Below, in pieces: positions 62,401-64,000 of a stretch of 64,000 bases of DNA. How positions within the stretch are numbered: position 1 is the stretch's first letter; each line of letters starts with the position of its first letter. Source of the stretch: Symsagittifera roscoffensis (Eukaryota > Xenacoelomorpha > Acoela > Convolutidae); contig NC_087070.1 of NCBI RefSeq assembly GCF_963678635.1, positions 48,155,467 through 48,219,466 on the forward strand, written 5' to 3'. A program made the translations under genes and the position numbers. The notes under the pieces are model-generated. The model saw nothing but the letters and a program-made list of their open reading frames with translations. It searched no databases and had not been told where the DNA came from.

Positions 62401-64000
62401 GAATCTTCCTGGTCTCTCTTCACGAATCCCCTCATCATGATTCAGCCTCACATCTTGCAATGGTCTCGCATTCACTGGTCCTATCGTGTTGTTAGAGGGC
62501 AGTCCCTCCAAGTCAGCAAGTCTCAAGGCCGTCGTGGAGCTGAAATTTATGCTAGCGGCTATCAACCAGTCTACGCCGGTTATCGAGTACAATCTGCTGA
62601 CGGATAGCGTCGCTCCATTCAGCATCCTCCTCGCATCTTCGATGAAGCTTACCCTCTATAGATCCAGCTTCATTAGCTCGTCTTTGTATATATGCCAGGG
62701 AGACGGTATGGGTCTTGACCACATCAACGAGCCTCTGCTCGGACGTCTCTCCTCTCGACTGGTACTTGTCGTCTCCGATCTAGTGTCCTATCTAGTGTCC
62801 GATCTAGACGTGCCGGCTGTCTCTTCGATTGGGTTGACAGGTCCTATTCTTCTCCTAGGATGGATGGTCCTCCTCATCGGCGCTTCTCCCAATCGATCTT
62901 GTACGTCTGTCCTCTGACCTGGTTCGCTGGAGCTTTCTTGCCTGTAGTTCGTGACGGCCGGGACCGTACCCAAGCGTGTTTCCAAGCTAGGAGGCCCAAA
63001 GGTGGTAATCACCGAGTCACTCACTGTTCCTTCTTCCTTCAGCACTCCTGTGTCAAAGAGTTCTGCTTCCAGCTCGTCCAACCGCTCTTGGAAGACTCGA
63101 TTCAACCAAGCTTGTCCTTCGATACTGTCGAAGTGGATGCCGTCCGTGGTCAGTCTGGCCTGATCCATAGCTCTCAACTCATGTTCGATGTTCATGAGGA
63201 TCATTCTTCCGGCGTTCCGACTTGCGAGGTTCCTCAAGATGTTATTCCACCTGACGACTCCCTTGTTATGCCTTCTTCCTGATGCTGTCAGGCTTCTCGC
63301 GTTCATTGGCACAGTGCAAACGGTCAGTACCGCGCAATTGAATTTCTGCCAATGGGTCGTAAGCAAACACACCATCATTGACTCCCATAATGCTTCCTGT
63401 TCATCTGAACCTCTGGAGATGTCATTCGTCCCAACTAAGATCATCACATTGGTGATCCTCCCTGGATTCATCAGTTCCACCATCCGATATAATTGGGCTA
63501 TCGTCGCGCCTCCAAAGGCCATCACCGTGGTGACCCACGAGGTCCTCAAATTCGACAGCACCTTGACCAAGCTGTCTCCCAGTATCAGATGAGATGTCCC
63601 GAGTGGTGGTTGCTGCAGGTTTACTGCCGGGCTCAGAGTAGCTCGATTGAAGCAGGCCCTCGGATCTGTCTCCGGAACTCCCGTGAAATTATATTTCAAT
63701 TGATTATTCTTTTGCACGTCTATTATGCGAGACACTTTCTTCGCTGGCATCTTCCGTACTTTCCTCTCTGGGATTCTCGAGCTCCCCTTGAGTGGTGTCA
63801 CGTCACTTATCCCCTGTCTGATCACGGTCTGGGAGAGTCGTACTTTGCCCGTATCGTCAATCGTTCCATAGGGTGCAGTCACCCCGGAACCTGGCGCATT
63901 CTTGTTGGCGACCAGTCGTCCAGCTGTCTCTATCAGCTTCCTCACTGTCTGTTCCACGACGGGGTCACCCAAGGTGTCACTAGGATCCGGGATCGTTACT
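56469..64000 (-). pseudogene. ORF3 of copy 2, multiply disrupted
   Basis: This is homologous to copy 1 ORF3 from about residue 270 to the end. The SGNH domain (GDS, GTND and DGIHFD) is intact within 62788-63972. Breaks include a 12-bp in-frame duplication that brings a TAG at 62788, further stops near 62660, 60028 and 59110, and indels near 61995, 61835, 60805 and 57680. A 606-bp in-frame segment present in copy 1 (32704-33309) is absent at 59575. In exchange, both TAG positions of copy 1 are sense here, so each copy documents part of the ancestral frame. Confidence 0.88.

Larger units (their letters stand above)
53954..64000 (-). mobile_element. Second copy of the giant LTR element (3' part, runs off the window)
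   Basis: This has a left LTR of 897 bp, then the same polypurine junction, a 3' region and ORF3 homologous to copy 1, continuing past the window end. It is more decayed than copy 1. It lies within the leader of the plus-strand element, preceded by ATA like copy 1, so it appears to be nested. Confidence 0.9.

Overview
The window is nuclear DNA of a nematode, most likely Caenorhabditis or a close rhabditid relative. The evidence is an intron-containing proteasome gene closely resembling nematode rpt-4, a T-rich splice acceptor directly before its start codon as expected for SL1 trans-splicing, and Pao/BEL, Penelope-like and Ty3/gypsy remnants of nematode type. I find only two host genes, both on the minus strand. 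Everything else is AT-rich intergenic DNA full of old repeats, or retrotransposon. I could not place the species.

Positions 1-7591 hold no intact gene. There are decayed interspersed repeats, a Pao/BEL integrase remnant (about 5085-6060) and inverted repeats. Positions 7592-11841 carry a four-exon gene (326 codons in my model) for a flavin-reductase-like FMN-binding split barrel fused to a C-terminal domain that I know only from bacterial hypothetical proteins. Positions 11920-18272 again hold repeats and tRNA-like fossils. Positions 18273-25212 are three near-identical tandem copies of a 2.31-kb unit that abut the 3' end of rpt-4 (25252-26544, two exons, GC-AG intron, 401 residues). The rpt-4 polyadenylation signal lies inside the third copy.

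Positions 26767-27865 are a dead Penelope-like element fragment whose reverse transcriptase carries a PHD finger between motifs B and C. It is cut by a 24.5-kb LTR retrotransposon (27866-52403, minus strand; two 913-bp LTRs with about ten differences). That element has a 3-kb leader with repeated CCGGA motifs, gag with two CCHC knuckles, and a Ty3-type protease, RT, RNase H and integrase. A Poa1/macro-like domain follows the integrase at the C-terminus of pol. Downstream is a further reading frame of about 2970 codons (ORF3) with a clear SGNH/GDSL hydrolase domain and a probable second one. This copy is broken by frameshifts and stops.

Positions 52404-53953 are the LTR and leader of a related element in plus orientation. 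It is interrupted at 53954 by a second minus-strand copy of the large family, which runs off the right edge. That copy has a 797-bp tandem duplication at its 3' end and a heavily mutated ORF3. Comparing the two copies shows ORF3 was once one continuous frame. The giant element, with its macro and SGNH domains, is the best candidate for an undescribed system here.
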